This document shows positions 32,825-41,825 of a stretch of DNA of 64,000 nucleotides, piece by piece. The stretch spans positions 35,458 through 99,457 of the forward strand of contig JBBSGP010000007.1 in assembly GCA_038253885.1 (NCBI GenBank). The letters are read 5' to 3'. Both the position numbers and the translations under genes were made by a program. Numbering within the stretch: the stretch's first letter is position 1; each line of letters starts with the position of its first letter. The notes below the pieces were generated by a model that saw only the letters and a list, made by a program, of their open reading frames with translations, made no database searches and was not told the origin of the DNA. Source of the DNA: JALZAQ01 sp038253885 (lineage in GTDB: Bacteria; Gemmatimonadota; Gemmatimonadetes; Gemmatimonadales; Gemmatimonadaceae).

Positions 32825-34717
32825 ATGGCGAACGAGACCGTCCTCGCCGCGCTGCGCGGCTTGCCCTTCTTCGACGGCTTCGGCGAGGACAACCTCTGGC
32901 ACCTCGCCAAGCAGATGCAGCCCGGCAGCTACGCACCGGATGAGATCCTCTTTCACGAGGGCGATCCGCGCCAGCTTTTCGCCATCGTGAGGAGCGGCAG
33001 CGTCGCGATCGAGAAGGGGGTGGATGGCCGGCCGCAGCGGCTGGCCTCGCTGGGCGCAGGTGAAGCGCTGGGCGAAGGCATCCTGCTCGACGATTCGCCC
33101 CATGGGACCACCGCGCGCGCGCTCGAGCCGACGACGGTCCTCGTTCTGAGCGCCGAAGCGGTGAAGGCACTGCTCAAGGACAAGCCGTCCGTCTATGCCG
33201 CGCTCATCTCGCGCGCCGCTCGCTCCATCTCGCACCGGCTCCGAGCCACCGACGCCACGCTCGTGGGGCGAGGTCGGATGCTCGGATTCGCCGGCGGCCG
33301 TCAGCGCAAGGAGCACGATCTGCTCGGCGAGCGCGACGTTCCCGACGATGCACTGTACGGAGTGCAGACCTTGCGCGCGCTGGAGAACTTCCCGATCACC
33401 GGCGTGGCGCTCCGCGAATTCCCCGCGCTCATCGCCGCGCTCGCCGCGGTGAAGGAGGCCGCCGCGCTCGCGAACGTCGAGCTGGGGCTGCTGGATGCCG
33501 ACGTCTCCGATGCCATCGTCGCGGCCGCGCGCGAGCTCCGGGCCGGCCGGCATCACGAGCATTTCCCGGTGGACATGATCCAGGGCGGTGCCGGCACGTC
33601 GAGCAACATGAACGCCAACGAGGTGATCGCGAACCGGGCACTCGAGCTGATGGGGCGGAGACGAGGCGACTACGATGCCATCCACCCCAATGCCCACGTC
33701 AACCTCTCCCAGTCGACGAACGACGTGTACCCCACGGCCGCCAAGCTCGCCCTGCACTCCAGCATCGACGGCCTCAAGAAAGCGATGGGCGATCTTGCGG
33801 CCGCCTTCCTGCTCAAGGGCGGAGAGTTCGGCCGGATGATCAAGATGGGCCGCACACAGCTGCAGGACGCGGTTCCCATGACCCTCGGGCAGGAGTTCGC
33901 CGCCTTTGGCCACACGATCCTCGAGGACGTGGACCGTCTGACAGAGACGCAGGCGCTGATCCGCGAGATCAACATGGGAGCCACCGCGATCGGCACCGGA
34001 ATCACGGCGCCCGCGGGCTACGCGGACCGGGTCCGGGACCACCTGATCCAGGTGACCGGTCTGGCGCTCATCACGGCTCCCGACCTGGTCGAGGCGACCG
34101 CCGATACCGGCGTCTTCGTTCAGCTCTCTGGCGTGCTCAAGCGGTGCGCGGTGAAGCTATCGAAGATCTGCAACGACCTGAGGCTCCTCAGCTCCGGACC
34201 TCGGGCCGGGCTGGCCGAGATCAATCTGCCGCCAATGCAGCCAGGGAGCTCGATCATGCCGGGAAAGGTGAACCCCGTGATCCCGGAAGTTGTCAACCAG
34301 GTCTGCTTCGACATCATCGGCGGCGATGTGACGGTGACGATGGCAGCCGAAGCCGGACAGCTCCAGCTCAATGTCTTCGAGCCGGTGATGGCGTATCGAC
34401 TGCTGCAGGGGATCGATTCTCTGACCAATGCGTGCGTCGTGCTGCGGGAGCGTTGCGTGAGCGGGATCACGGCCAACGTCCAGCGCATGCGCGACTTCGT
34501 GGAACACTCCATCGGGATCGTGACCGCGCTCGTTCCGGTGATTGGCTACGAGGCGGCCTCGGAGATCGCCAGGGACGCGCTGCAGAGCGGGCGGGGCGTG
34601 TACGACGTGGTGTGCGAGCGCGGACTGATGACGCGCGAGCAGCTGGATGAGCTGCTGAATCCGTCGAACATGACGGCGCCGCGTGAGACAGCCTCCGAGA
34701 AACCCGCGCACGGGTAG
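32825..34717 (+). CDS. Cyclic-nucleotide-binding-like domain fused to aspartate ammonia-lyase
   Basis: From the ATG at 32825 the product is 630 residues. Residues 1-135 are a cNMP-binding-like domain: LRGLPFFDGFGEDNLWHLAK, DEILFHEGDPRQLFAIVRSG, then GEGILLDDSPHGTTARAL. The arginine that usually grips the cyclic phosphate (PRxA) is His93 here, so the ligand may differ. After a helical linker, about residue 161 begins a complete AspA (EHDLLGERDVPDDALYGVQT) with the fumarase/aspartase signature GSSIMPGKVNPVIPEVVNQV and MAAEAGQLQLN, which favours aspartase over fumarase. The reaction is L-aspartate to fumarate plus ammonia. Normal AspA is about 470 residues, so the extra domain is a true N-terminal addition in one frame. 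Earlier in-frame codons reach 32714 but without homology. Confidence 0.88.
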   Translation: MANETVLAALRGLPFFDGFGEDNLWHLAKQMQPGSYAPDEILFHEGDPRQLFAIVRSGSVAIEKGVDGRPQRLASLGAGEALGEGILLDDSPHGTTARALEPTTVLVLSAEAVKALLKDKPSVYAALISRAARSISHRLRATDATLVGRGRMLGFAGGRQRKEHDLLGERDVPDDALYGVQTLRALENFPITGVALREFPALIAALAAVKEAAALANVELGLLDADVSDAIVAAARELRAGRHHEHFPVDMIQGGAGTSSNMNANEVIANRALELMGRRRGDYDAIHPNAHVNLSQSTNDVYPTAAKLALHSSIDGLKKAMGDLAAAFLLKGGEFGRMIKMGRTQLQDAVPMTLGQEFAAFGHTILEDVDRLTETQALIREINMGATAIGTGITAPAGYADRVRDHLIQVTGLALITAPDLVEATADTGVFVQLSGVLKRCAVKLSKICNDLRLLSSGPRAGLAEINLPPMQPGSSIMPGKVNPVIPEVVNQVCFDIIGGDVTVTMAAEAGQLQLNVFEPVMAYRLLQGIDSLTNACVVLRERCVSGITANVQRMRDFVEHSIGIVTALVPVIGYEAASEIARDALQSGRGVYDVVCERGLMTREQLDELLNPSNMTAPRETASEKPAHG

Positions 34718-34777
34718 TCCGGCGCGGCCCGGTTCTGTCGCTGTCGTTGCACGCGAGGGGAATGATCGTCTCTCGGC

Positions 34778-35980
34778 ATGACCTTTCTGCTCGCCACGGG
34801 CATCGACAGCAGTTGCCCGACGCTGGCGGATGGCAGCCGGGTCGACGAGCTGGACCGCTCCGGCCACTACGCGAGGTGGGAGGAGGATTTCGAGCTCGTG
34901 CGCGAGCTCGGTCTCACCGCGCTGCACTACGGCCCCTCGTACTACCGCACTCACACCGGACCCGTTCGCTACGATTGGGAGAGCTGCGACGAGCCGATGG
35001 AACGGCTCCGCTCGATGCCCTATCAGCTGATAGCGAACCTCTGTCATTTCGGGGTCCCCTCGTGGCTCGGCGGCTTCCAGGATCCCGCCTTCCCCGTCCT
35101 GTTTGGCGAGTACGCTCGCGCGTTCGCGCGGCGGTACCACTGGGTGCGCTACTACACGCCGGTGAACCGGATCCTCGTCGCGGCGAGCTCCTCAGCCCTC
35201 CGGGGCATCTGGAACGAATGCCTATCGAGCGAGGAGGCGTTCATCAGGGCGGTCCGCAATCTCTGCATGGCGCACGAGCTGGCGGTCGACGCGATCCTCT
35301 CCGAGCGTCCGGACGCGGTGATCATCCAGAGCGAAGCGATCGAGAGCTTCGAGCCCGCCGGCCAACGCGCCGGGAGCGAGGCGGAACGTCTGAGCGCGCT
35401 GGCGCATCTCCCGTTCGACCTCACCCTCGGTCGCGCGCTGGCGACGGGCATGGCGCGGCTCCTCAACGAGCACGGTGTTCCGTCCAATGATCTCAGCTTC
35501 TTCCGGGAGAGGCGCGCACAGGGCCAGCGCTGGATCGGGCTCGACTACTCGCCCGCTCGCGAGCAGACAGTCATCTTCACGGGCCGATCCGCTTGCACGA
35601 GCGCACCCCGAGGCTTTCCTTCGCTCGCTGCCGAGCTCTGGAACCGTTATCGTGTTCCGCTCTTTCACACCGAGACCACCGATGTGCGCGGCGATGCTGT
35701 CACCTGGCTCGACCAGCAGTGGAGCGATGTGCATCGGCTCCGCGCCGCCGGGATCCCGCTGCACGGCTTCACCGGAAGCCTGCTCACCGACCGCGTTGGC
35801 TATCAGTCGCAGGCGAAACGACGCGGTCGCACCCCCGCCACGCCCGCGTCGGTTGGTCTGTGCGACCTGAACCGCAAGATCCGGCCGGCCGGCGAGCGCT
35901 ACCGGACCATCGCGCTGGAATGGGCGGCGCGTTGCGCGTCGGATCGACCCCTCACCAGACGCGAGAGCACCGGGCGCTGA
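34778..35980 (+). CDS. GH1-like (beta-glycosidase fold) protein lacking the acid/base glutamate
   Basis: The 400-residue protein follows the TIM-barrel pattern of family 1 glycosyl hydrolases, in particular the clade found fused to RmlD-type reductases: RWEEDFELVRELGLTALHYG, NLCHFGVPSWLGGFQDP, FGEYARAFARRY, YYTPVNRILVAASS. The position normally holding the acid/base in TPVNE is Arg here. The nucleophile candidate survives (PLFHTETTDVRG). The strand that usually reads GFTWYSLTD is GFTGSLLTD. It is therefore likely inactive or changed in chemistry. No signal peptide is seen, so it is cytoplasmic. It lies 60 bases after the aspartase fusion and overlaps the start region of the next gene. Confidence 0.75.
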   Translation: MTFLLATGIDSSCPTLADGSRVDELDRSGHYARWEEDFELVRELGLTALHYGPSYYRTHTGPVRYDWESCDEPMERLRSMPYQLIANLCHFGVPSWLGGFQDPAFPVLFGEYARAFARRYHWVRYYTPVNRILVAASSSALRGIWNECLSSEEAFIRAVRNLCMAHELAVDAILSERPDAVIIQSEAIESFEPAGQRAGSEAERLSALAHLPFDLTLGRALATGMARLLNEHGVPSNDLSFFRERRAQGQRWIGLDYSPAREQTVIFTGRSACTSAPRGFPSLAAELWNRYRVPLFHTETTDVRGDAVTWLDQQWSDVHRLRAAGIPLHGFTGSLLTDRVGYQSQAKRRGRTPATPASVGLCDLNRKIRPAGERYRTIALEWAARCASDRPLTRRESTGR

Positions 35981-37311
35981 TCGAGCTTGGCCGCCGCGCC
36001 GCTTTCGCCGTTGCAGCATGCATCGTCGCGCTCTTCGCGGCGCTGGCAACGCGGCCCGCCGCGGCGCAGGGAAGCCCGTCACTCTCGCGCGCCGACACGT
36101 CGCGCACCGAGCGCCTCAAGGTCTTCGTCGATTGCTCCGGGTTCTTCTGCGACTTCGACTTTCTCCGCACCGAGATCGGCTTCGTGGACTACGTGCGCGA
36201 TCGCCAGGTGGCCGACGTGCACGTGCTGGCCACGACCCAACGCACCGCCGCCGGAGGCACCGAGTACACCGTGGCCTTCATCGGGCTCCGGCGCTTCGCC
36301 GGCGCGTCCGACACGCTGCACCACGTCTCCAGGACAACCGACAGCCAGGACACGGAGCGTCGCGGGCTGGCACGCGTGATCGCGCTTGGCCTTGTGCGGT
36401 TCGCCGCGCGCGCGCCCGGAGCCGAGCGCCTCAAGGTGACTCTCGACACGGAGTCCGCCTCCCGTGCCGCGCCGGCGGCCGCGCGCGACCCCTGGAACCT
36501 CTGGGTCTTCCGTTCGCAGGCCAACGTCAACCTCAACGGGGAGAAGTCGAGCAAATCCACAAACTTGTTCGAGAATTTTTCGGCGAACCGCACGACCGAG
36601 ATGTGGAAGGTGCAGCTCGCGCTGAACGGCCAGTACGGGGAGAGCAAGTTCATCTTCAACGACAGCTCGAGCTTCAACAGCTACTCCCACAGCTACGGCG
36701 CGACCGGGCTGGTGGTGCGCGGCCTCGGCCCCCACTGGTCAGTGGGCGGCAACGCGTCGGCGACGGCGTCCAGCTTCGCCAACTACAACGCCGCCGTGCG
36801 TCTGGCACCCGCGCTCGAGTACGATGTCTTTCCCTACGCGCAGTCCACCCGCCGCCTGTTGACCGTACGATACAGCCTGGGCTTCATCGGCAACCGCTAC
36901 GAGGACACGACGATCTACGGGAAGATCCGCGAATCCCTGGTGGACCAACAGCTGATCGTGAGCCTGGATGCGAAGCAGCCGTGGGGATCGGCCAGCATCT
37001 CGGTGGATGGGGCGAACTATCTGCACGATTTCCGGAAGAACCATCTGGAGACGTTCGTCAGCGTCGACCTGAGACTCTACAAGGGCCTGTCGCTGAACGG
37101 CTTCGGCAATGTCTCGCTCGTGCATGACCAGATCTCGCTGCGCGCCGAAGGGGCAACGAACGAGCAGGTGCTCGTGCGACAGCGCGAGCTGGCAACGCAG
37201 TACCGCTATTTCGCGTTCGTGGGCTTGAGCTACACCTTCGGCTCCATCTTCAACAACGTTGTGAATCCGCGCTTCGGCGGGTCGAGCGGCGGCACTTTCA
37301 TCATGTTCTGA
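35920..37311 (+). CDS. Outer-membrane beta-barrel protein with conserved N-terminal domain of unknown function
   Basis: The start is uncertain: an ATG at 35920 overlaps the previous gene by 61 bases, and later TTG (35932) or CTG (35977) codons would fit the signal peptide better (RRAAFAVAACIVALFAALAT). The mature part starts with a domain containing VFVDCSGFFCDFDFLRTEIG, FVDYVRDRQVADVHVLATTQ and FIGLRRFAGASDTLHH. I know this pattern from uncharacterised proteins of Gemmatimonadota and Bacteroidota. From about residue 195 it turns into amphipathic strands with aromatic girdles and ends in Phe (GTFIMF), a typical outer-membrane assembly signal. Function unknown. Confidence 0.7.
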   Translation: MGGALRVGSTPHQTREHRALIELGRRAAFAVAACIVALFAALATRPAAAQGSPSLSRADTSRTERLKVFVDCSGFFCDFDFLRTEIGFVDYVRDRQVADVHVLATTQRTAAGGTEYTVAFIGLRRFAGASDTLHHVSRTTDSQDTERRGLARVIALGLVRFAARAPGAERLKVTLDTESASRAAPAAARDPWNLWVFRSQANVNLNGEKSSKSTNLFENFSANRTTEMWKVQLALNGQYGESKFIFNDSSSFNSYSHSYGATGLVVRGLGPHWSVGGNASATASSFANYNAAVRLAPALEYDVFPYAQSTRRLLTVRYSLGFIGNRYEDTTIYGKIRESLVDQQLIVSLDAKQPWGSASISVDGANYLHDFRKNHLETFVSVDLRLYKGLSLNGFGNVSLVHDQISLRAEGATNEQVLVRQRELATQYRYFAFVGLSYTFGSIFNNVVNPRFGGSSGGTFIMF

Positions 37312-37366
37312 CCTCCGCCTCGCGCAGCTTGCCGTACTGCGCAGGTGCCGCTACCGTACCTCGACC

Positions 37367-38443
37367 ATGGCTCCTCCCTCCCCCGCGCGGCGACGAGAGC
37401 GCCTCGACCCGGCCGTCTTCAACCTTCCCGTCGAGAAGATGAGGGAGGGGTACTACTCCGACAAATATTTCGTCCGGGCCCGGGAGATCCTGCTCGCCGA
37501 CGAGGCATCGCCGCGCGTCACGATGCAGGTGTTCGGAAAATCTCGCGCGTATCTGGGGGGCATGGATGAAGCCATCGCCATCCTCAAGCTCTGTTCCGAC
37601 GATTGGAGCGCCCTGACCGTGCGAGCGCTCTACGACGGCGACCCGATCGATGCGTGGGAAACGGTGATGACCATCGAGGGCCCGTACGAGAGCTTCGCCC
37701 ATCTCGAGACGCTGTACCTGGGCGTGCTCGCGCGCCGCACCCGCGTGGGAACCAACACCCGCCTGGTGGTGGACGCGGCACGGCCCAAATCCGTGATCTT
37801 CTTTCCGGCGCGGCACGACCACTGGCTCGTGCAGACCGGTGATGGGTACGCGGCACACATCGCCGGTGCGATCGGCGTCTCGACCGATGCTCAGGCGAGC
37901 TGGTGGGGCTCGGAGGGGATCGGCACCGTGCCCCATGCCCTCATCGCGGCGTATGGCGGCGACACGACCCGGGCCACCCGGAAGTTCGCGCAGTACATCA
38001 GCCCCGACGTCCAGATCATCTCGCTCGTCGACTACGAGAACGACTGCGTGCGGACCAGCCTCGAGGTGGCGCGTGCACTGGGCCACCGTCTCTGGGCGGT
38101 CCGGCTGGACACTTCCGAGAACATGGTGGACGTCTCCATCATGCCGCAGATGGGCGCGTTCCGTCCGACCGGCGTGAATCCGAGGCTCGTGTGGAATGTT
38201 CGCCGAGCGCTGGACGCGGAAGGATTCGCTCACGTGCGCATCGTCGTGTCGGGGGGCTTCACCGTCGAGAAGATCCGGGCCTTCGAAGAAGCCGCGGTTC
38301 CGGTGGACAGCTACGGCGTCGGCTCTTCCCTGTTCGCCGGACGCTTCGACTTCACCGCCGATATCGTGCAGCTCGAAGGCCAGCCACAGTCGAAGACGGG
38401 GCGAGAATCTCGACCGAACCCCCGTCTCGAGACGGTGATCTGA
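37367..38443 (+). CDS. Nicotinate phosphoribosyltransferase (short form)
   Basis: The 358-residue protein shows the NAPRTase pattern: VFNLPVEKMREGYYSDKYFV, TIEGPYESFAHLETLYLGVL, FFPARHDHWLVQTGDGYAA, and the phosphate-binding end VSGGFTVEKIRAFEEAAVPV then DSYGVGSSLFAG. It makes nicotinate mononucleotide from nicotinate and phosphoribosyl pyrophosphate, the step after nicotinamidase in the Preiss-Handler route. It is shorter than the proteobacterial PncB (about 400) and like the archaeal and firmicute short forms. It stands 55 bases after the barrel protein and 137 bases before the oxidase operon. Confidence 0.88.
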   Translation: MAPPSPARRRERLDPAVFNLPVEKMREGYYSDKYFVRAREILLADEASPRVTMQVFGKSRAYLGGMDEAIAILKLCSDDWSALTVRALYDGDPIDAWETVMTIEGPYESFAHLETLYLGVLARRTRVGTNTRLVVDAARPKSVIFFPARHDHWLVQTGDGYAAHIAGAIGVSTDAQASWWGSEGIGTVPHALIAAYGGDTTRATRKFAQYISPDVQIISLVDYENDCVRTSLEVARALGHRLWAVRLDTSENMVDVSIMPQMGAFRPTGVNPRLVWNVRRALDAEGFAHVRIVVSGGFTVEKIRAFEEAAVPVDSYGVGSSLFAGRFDFTADIVQLEGQPQSKTGRESRPNPRLETVI

Positions 38444-38580
38444 CGCCGTTTTTCGCGGACTTCGCGACAGGTCGTTTTCCTTGCTTGGCGCCAGTGGAGG
38501 CGGTAGCTTCCGCGCGAATCTCATTCGCTGACGCCCCTCCCTCCGCCGAGCCGCGACCACGCCCGCATGAAGGATTCGGG

Positions 38581-39753
38581 ATGACCTCATTCCACCGGTC
38601 CCGCCAGCGCCTGACGCTCGCGCTGACGGCCGTGTCGTCGCTGGTGATCGCCGCCTGCGACAAGATCACCCCCAACTCCACTCTGACGCCCCACTCCGAA
38701 TTCGGCCGGGCCATCGATGGCCTCTGGCGCGAGACGCTGGTGCTGGGGACGATCGTGTTCGTGCTGGTCGAGCTCGCGCTGATCTTCGTGATCTTCCGCT
38801 TCCGCCGGCGAGACGGCTCGGCCCAGCCCAAGCACGTGCACGGCAACACAACGCTCGAGATCACCTGGACGCTCATCCCGGCGGTGATCCTGGCCTTCAT
38901 CGCCGTCCCGACGGTTCGAACGATCTTCGAGACGCAGGCCAAGGCCAAGAGCAGCGCGCTCCAGGTCGAGGTCATCGGCCACCAGTGGTGGTGGGAATTT
39001 CGCTATCCCCAGTACGGCGTGGTGACCGCCAACGAGCTCTACCTTCCGGTCGGGCGCACCGCGAGCTTCGCCCTCAAGACGCAGGACGTCCTCCACTCCT
39101 TCTGGATCCCCGAGCTGGCCGGCAAGCGCGACCTGATCACCAACCGGACGAACTACCTCTGGTTCACGCCCGAGTCGAGTTACGTCTGGAACGGCTTCTG
39201 CGCGGAGTACTGCGGAGACTCGCACGGCTACATGCACTTTCGCGTCTTCACCGTGGCCCCCGCGCAGTTCGACGCCTGGATCGCCAGCCAGAAGTCACCG
39301 CCGGCGTTCGGTGGGGGGGGAGCGGGCCCGGCCGGTGGCGCAGAGACAGCCACGGCGCGGCCCACGCTGCCGCTCCACGCGGTGCCCAGCACTCCGACGC
39401 CGGCCGGGCTCGCGGTCGCGACCGCCAGCGGCGACGCGGCGCGCGGAGCAGACCTCTACAAGCGCAGCATGTGCATCGCCTGTCACGCCGTCCAGGGTGT
39501 TTCGGCCGGGAATATCGGACCGAACCTCACGCACGTGGGGAGCCGCACGACGATCGCCGGCTCGATCTACCCCAACGATGCGCACCACCTCATGCTCTGG
39601 ATCAAGAACGCTCCCCTCATGAAGCCCGGTAGCATCATGCCGGCGCTCGGGGCTGGGCAGTTCGATCGCAAGACCGGGATGACGGTCGCGGCCGGTGGTC
39701 TCACCGACCAACAGATCGCCGACCTCGCCGCCTACCTGCTCGCGCTCAAGTAG
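38581..39753 (+). CDS. coxB: Cytochrome c oxidase subunit II with fused cytochrome c (caa3 type)
   Basis: The 390-residue precursor has a lipoprotein signal (SSLVIAACDK), then the two-helix hairpin (LGTIVFVLVELALIFVIFRF; LIPAVILAFIAVPTV). The CuA domain carries the Cu ligands in FCAEYCGDSHGYMHF and the conserved HQWWWEFRYP. After a Gly/Ala-rich linker the C-terminus is a class I cytochrome c with CIACH (SMCIACHAVQGVS) and an axial Met in GSIMPALGAG. It accepts electrons and passes them to subunit I, without needing a separate soluble cytochrome c. It is the first gene of the oxidase operon, followed by subunit I after 33 bases. Confidence 0.95.
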   Translation: MTSFHRSRQRLTLALTAVSSLVIAACDKITPNSTLTPHSEFGRAIDGLWRETLVLGTIVFVLVELALIFVIFRFRRRDGSAQPKHVHGNTTLEITWTLIPAVILAFIAVPTVRTIFETQAKAKSSALQVEVIGHQWWWEFRYPQYGVVTANELYLPVGRTASFALKTQDVLHSFWIPELAGKRDLITNRTNYLWFTPESSYVWNGFCAEYCGDSHGYMHFRVFTVAPAQFDAWIASQKSPPAFGGGGAGPAGGAETATARPTLPLHAVPSTPTPAGLAVATASGDAARGADLYKRSMCIACHAVQGVSAGNIGPNLTHVGSRTTIAGSIYPNDAHHLMLWIKNAPLMKPGSIMPALGAGQFDRKTGMTVAAGGLTDQQIADLAAYLLALK

Positions 39754-39786
39754 ACGCCACGACATCGGAAGGAGACGGAATTCACG

Positions 39787-41778
39787 ATGGCCACCACCGT
39801 TGCACCTCCCCGTCACGCGCCGGCTCCCCCGAAGTACGAGCGGGGAGTCTGGAGCTGGCTCGCCACCGTCGACCACAAGAAGATCGGGCAGCTCTATCTG
39901 TACAGCGCGCTCGGCTTCTTCCTGATCGGCGGCATCGAGGCACTGATCATCCGCGCGCAGCTCTACGGCCCGGACGGCCGGCTCGTCTCGGCCGAGACGT
40001 ACAACATGCTGTTCACGATGCACGGCACCACAATGATCTTCATGGTTGTGATGCCACTCTCGGCGGCGTTCTTCAACTATCTGGTTCCATTGCAGGTCGG
40101 CGCCCGCGATGTCGCATTCCCCCGGCTGAACGCCTTCAGCTACTGGGTGTTCATCTCGGGCTCGCTCTTCATGAACGTCTCCTGGTTCATCCACGCCGCG
40201 CCGAACGGCGGATGGTTCGGCTACGCCCCGCTGACGACGCGCGCCTACTCGCCCGGCGTCAACATCGACTTCTGGCTGATCGGCTTGCAGATCCTCGGCG
40301 TGTCCTCGCTGGCCGCTGGCTTCAATTTCATCGTGACGATCGTCAACATGCGCGCACCGGGCATGCATCTGATGCGCATGCCGATCTTCACCTGGGCCGC
40401 GTTCATCACCCAGTTCCTGATCGTCCTCGCGTTTCCGATCATCACCGTCGCTGTCACATTTCTGATGCTCGACCGCTTTTTCGGGACGAACTTCTACACC
40501 GTCGCCGCGGGTGCCGACCCGCTGCTCTGGCAGCACCTTTTCTGGCTCTTCGGGCATCCGGAGGTCTACATCCTCATCCTGCCCGCATTTGGCCTTGTCT
40601 CCGAGGTGCTCCCGACCTTCTCGCGGAAGCCGCTCTTCGGCTATCCGGTGATGGTCTACTCGATCATCCTCATCGCCTTCCTGGGATTCGGCGTGTGGGC
40701 ACACCACATGTTCGCGGTCGGCATGGGGCCGATCGCCGATTCCATTTTCAGCATCACCACCATGCTGATCGCCATCCCCACCGGGGTGAAGATCTTCAAC
40801 TGGCTAGGCACGATGTGGGGCGGCTCGTTGCGCTTCACGACCGCGATGTTGTTCGCCATTGGCCTGGTGGGGCTGTTCACGATCGGGGGCATTTCCGGGA
40901 TCATGCATTCCTCGGTTCCGGCCGACCTGCAGCAGACCGATTCGTACTTCATCGTCGCCCATTTCCACTACGTCCTCTTCGGCGGCTCGATGATGGGCCT
41001 GTTCGCGGGCATCTATTACTACTTTCCGAAGATCACCGGGCGGATGCTGAGCGAGGAACTGGGGAAGGCGCACTTCTGGATCACCTTCGTCGGGATGAAC
41101 CTGACCTTCTTCCCGATGCACTTTCTGGGGCTGCACGGCATGCCGCGCCGCATATCCAGCTACAATGCGAACCAGGGCTGGGATCTCGACAACCACATCG
41201 CCACCATCGGCGCATTCATCCTTGCGTTCGGCACGCTCTTCTTCGTCGTCAACATGATCCGGAGCCGGCGCAGCGGCGCCATCGCCGGCAACGATCCCTG
41301 GGGTGCCCCGTCGATCGAGTGGTCGCTCCCCTCGCCGCCACCGGACTACAACTACGCCACCCTTCCTCAAATCACGTCGCGCTACCCTCTGTGGGACCGC
41401 AAGGCACCCCATCTCACCGCCGAAGTCCCACACTCGGCGCGAGGAGACAAGCAGAGCACGATCAGGGTGGCGGGCTCGGCCGTCGCGACCGCGGAGTATG
41501 GGACGGACCTCCAGGATGACCTGGCGGTGGTCTCCTTCCCGTCGGCCCACGAGCTCGGCATCCCCATGCCGACGCCGACGATCAAGCCACTGCTCGCGTC
41601 GCTCGGCCTCAGCGTCGCCTTCTCCGGGCTGATCTACAGGGAGAAGGAGCTGGAGCTCATCGCCAAGATGCAGCCAGCGACACACCACGTCTCGATCGCG
41701 ATCATGCTTCTCGGTGGTGCGATCTTCGTGACCGCCCTGTACAACTGGCTGCTGACACCGCTCGAGCCGGAGCACTAA
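39787..41778 (+). CDS. ctaD: Cytochrome c oxidase subunit I (heme-copper oxidase, caa3)
   Basis: This 663-residue membrane protein has the heme a/a3-CuB ligands: FTMHGTTMIF, the cross-linked His-Tyr site (FWLFGHPEVYILILPAFG), WAHHMFAVGM, and the heme His pair in VAHFHYVLFGG. Twelve core helices are followed by a long loop (about residues 500-595) and an additional C-terminal pair of hydrophobic segments (KPLLASLGLSVAFSGLIY; VSIAIMLLGGAIFVTALYNW), an extension relative to mitochondrial-type subunit I. It reduces oxygen to water and pumps protons. A ribosome-binding site (GGAGA) precedes the ATG. Confidence 0.96.
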   Translation: MATTVAPPRHAPAPPKYERGVWSWLATVDHKKIGQLYLYSALGFFLIGGIEALIIRAQLYGPDGRLVSAETYNMLFTMHGTTMIFMVVMPLSAAFFNYLVPLQVGARDVAFPRLNAFSYWVFISGSLFMNVSWFIHAAPNGGWFGYAPLTTRAYSPGVNIDFWLIGLQILGVSSLAAGFNFIVTIVNMRAPGMHLMRMPIFTWAAFITQFLIVLAFPIITVAVTFLMLDRFFGTNFYTVAAGADPLLWQHLFWLFGHPEVYILILPAFGLVSEVLPTFSRKPLFGYPVMVYSIILIAFLGFGVWAHHMFAVGMGPIADSIFSITTMLIAIPTGVKIFNWLGTMWGGSLRFTTAMLFAIGLVGLFTIGGISGIMHSSVPADLQQTDSYFIVAHFHYVLFGGSMMGLFAGIYYYFPKITGRMLSEELGKAHFWITFVGMNLTFFPMHFLGLHGMPRRISSYNANQGWDLDNHIATIGAFILAFGTLFFVVNMIRSRRSGAIAGNDPWGAPSIEWSLPSPPPDYNYATLPQITSRYPLWDRKAPHLTAEVPHSARGDKQSTIRVAGSAVATAEYGTDLQDDLAVVSFPSAHELGIPMPTPTIKPLLASLGLSVAFSGLIYREKELELIAKMQPATHHVSIAIMLLGGAIFVTALYNWLLTPLEPEH

Positions 41779-41825
41779 CCGTCGCCGGCTCCTCCCTGGT
41801 ATAGCACCTCGCACGGAGATCCATC

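Noticed and set aside
37367..38443. Nicotinate phosphoribosyltransferase possibly truncated because it is shorter than PncB
   Set aside because: All core motifs through the final phosphate-binding glycine block are present; short forms of this length are normal.
39295..40707. A 470-codon minus-strand frame over the oxidase genes
   Set aside because: It is antisense to coxB and ctaD; charged, repetitive translation without homology features.
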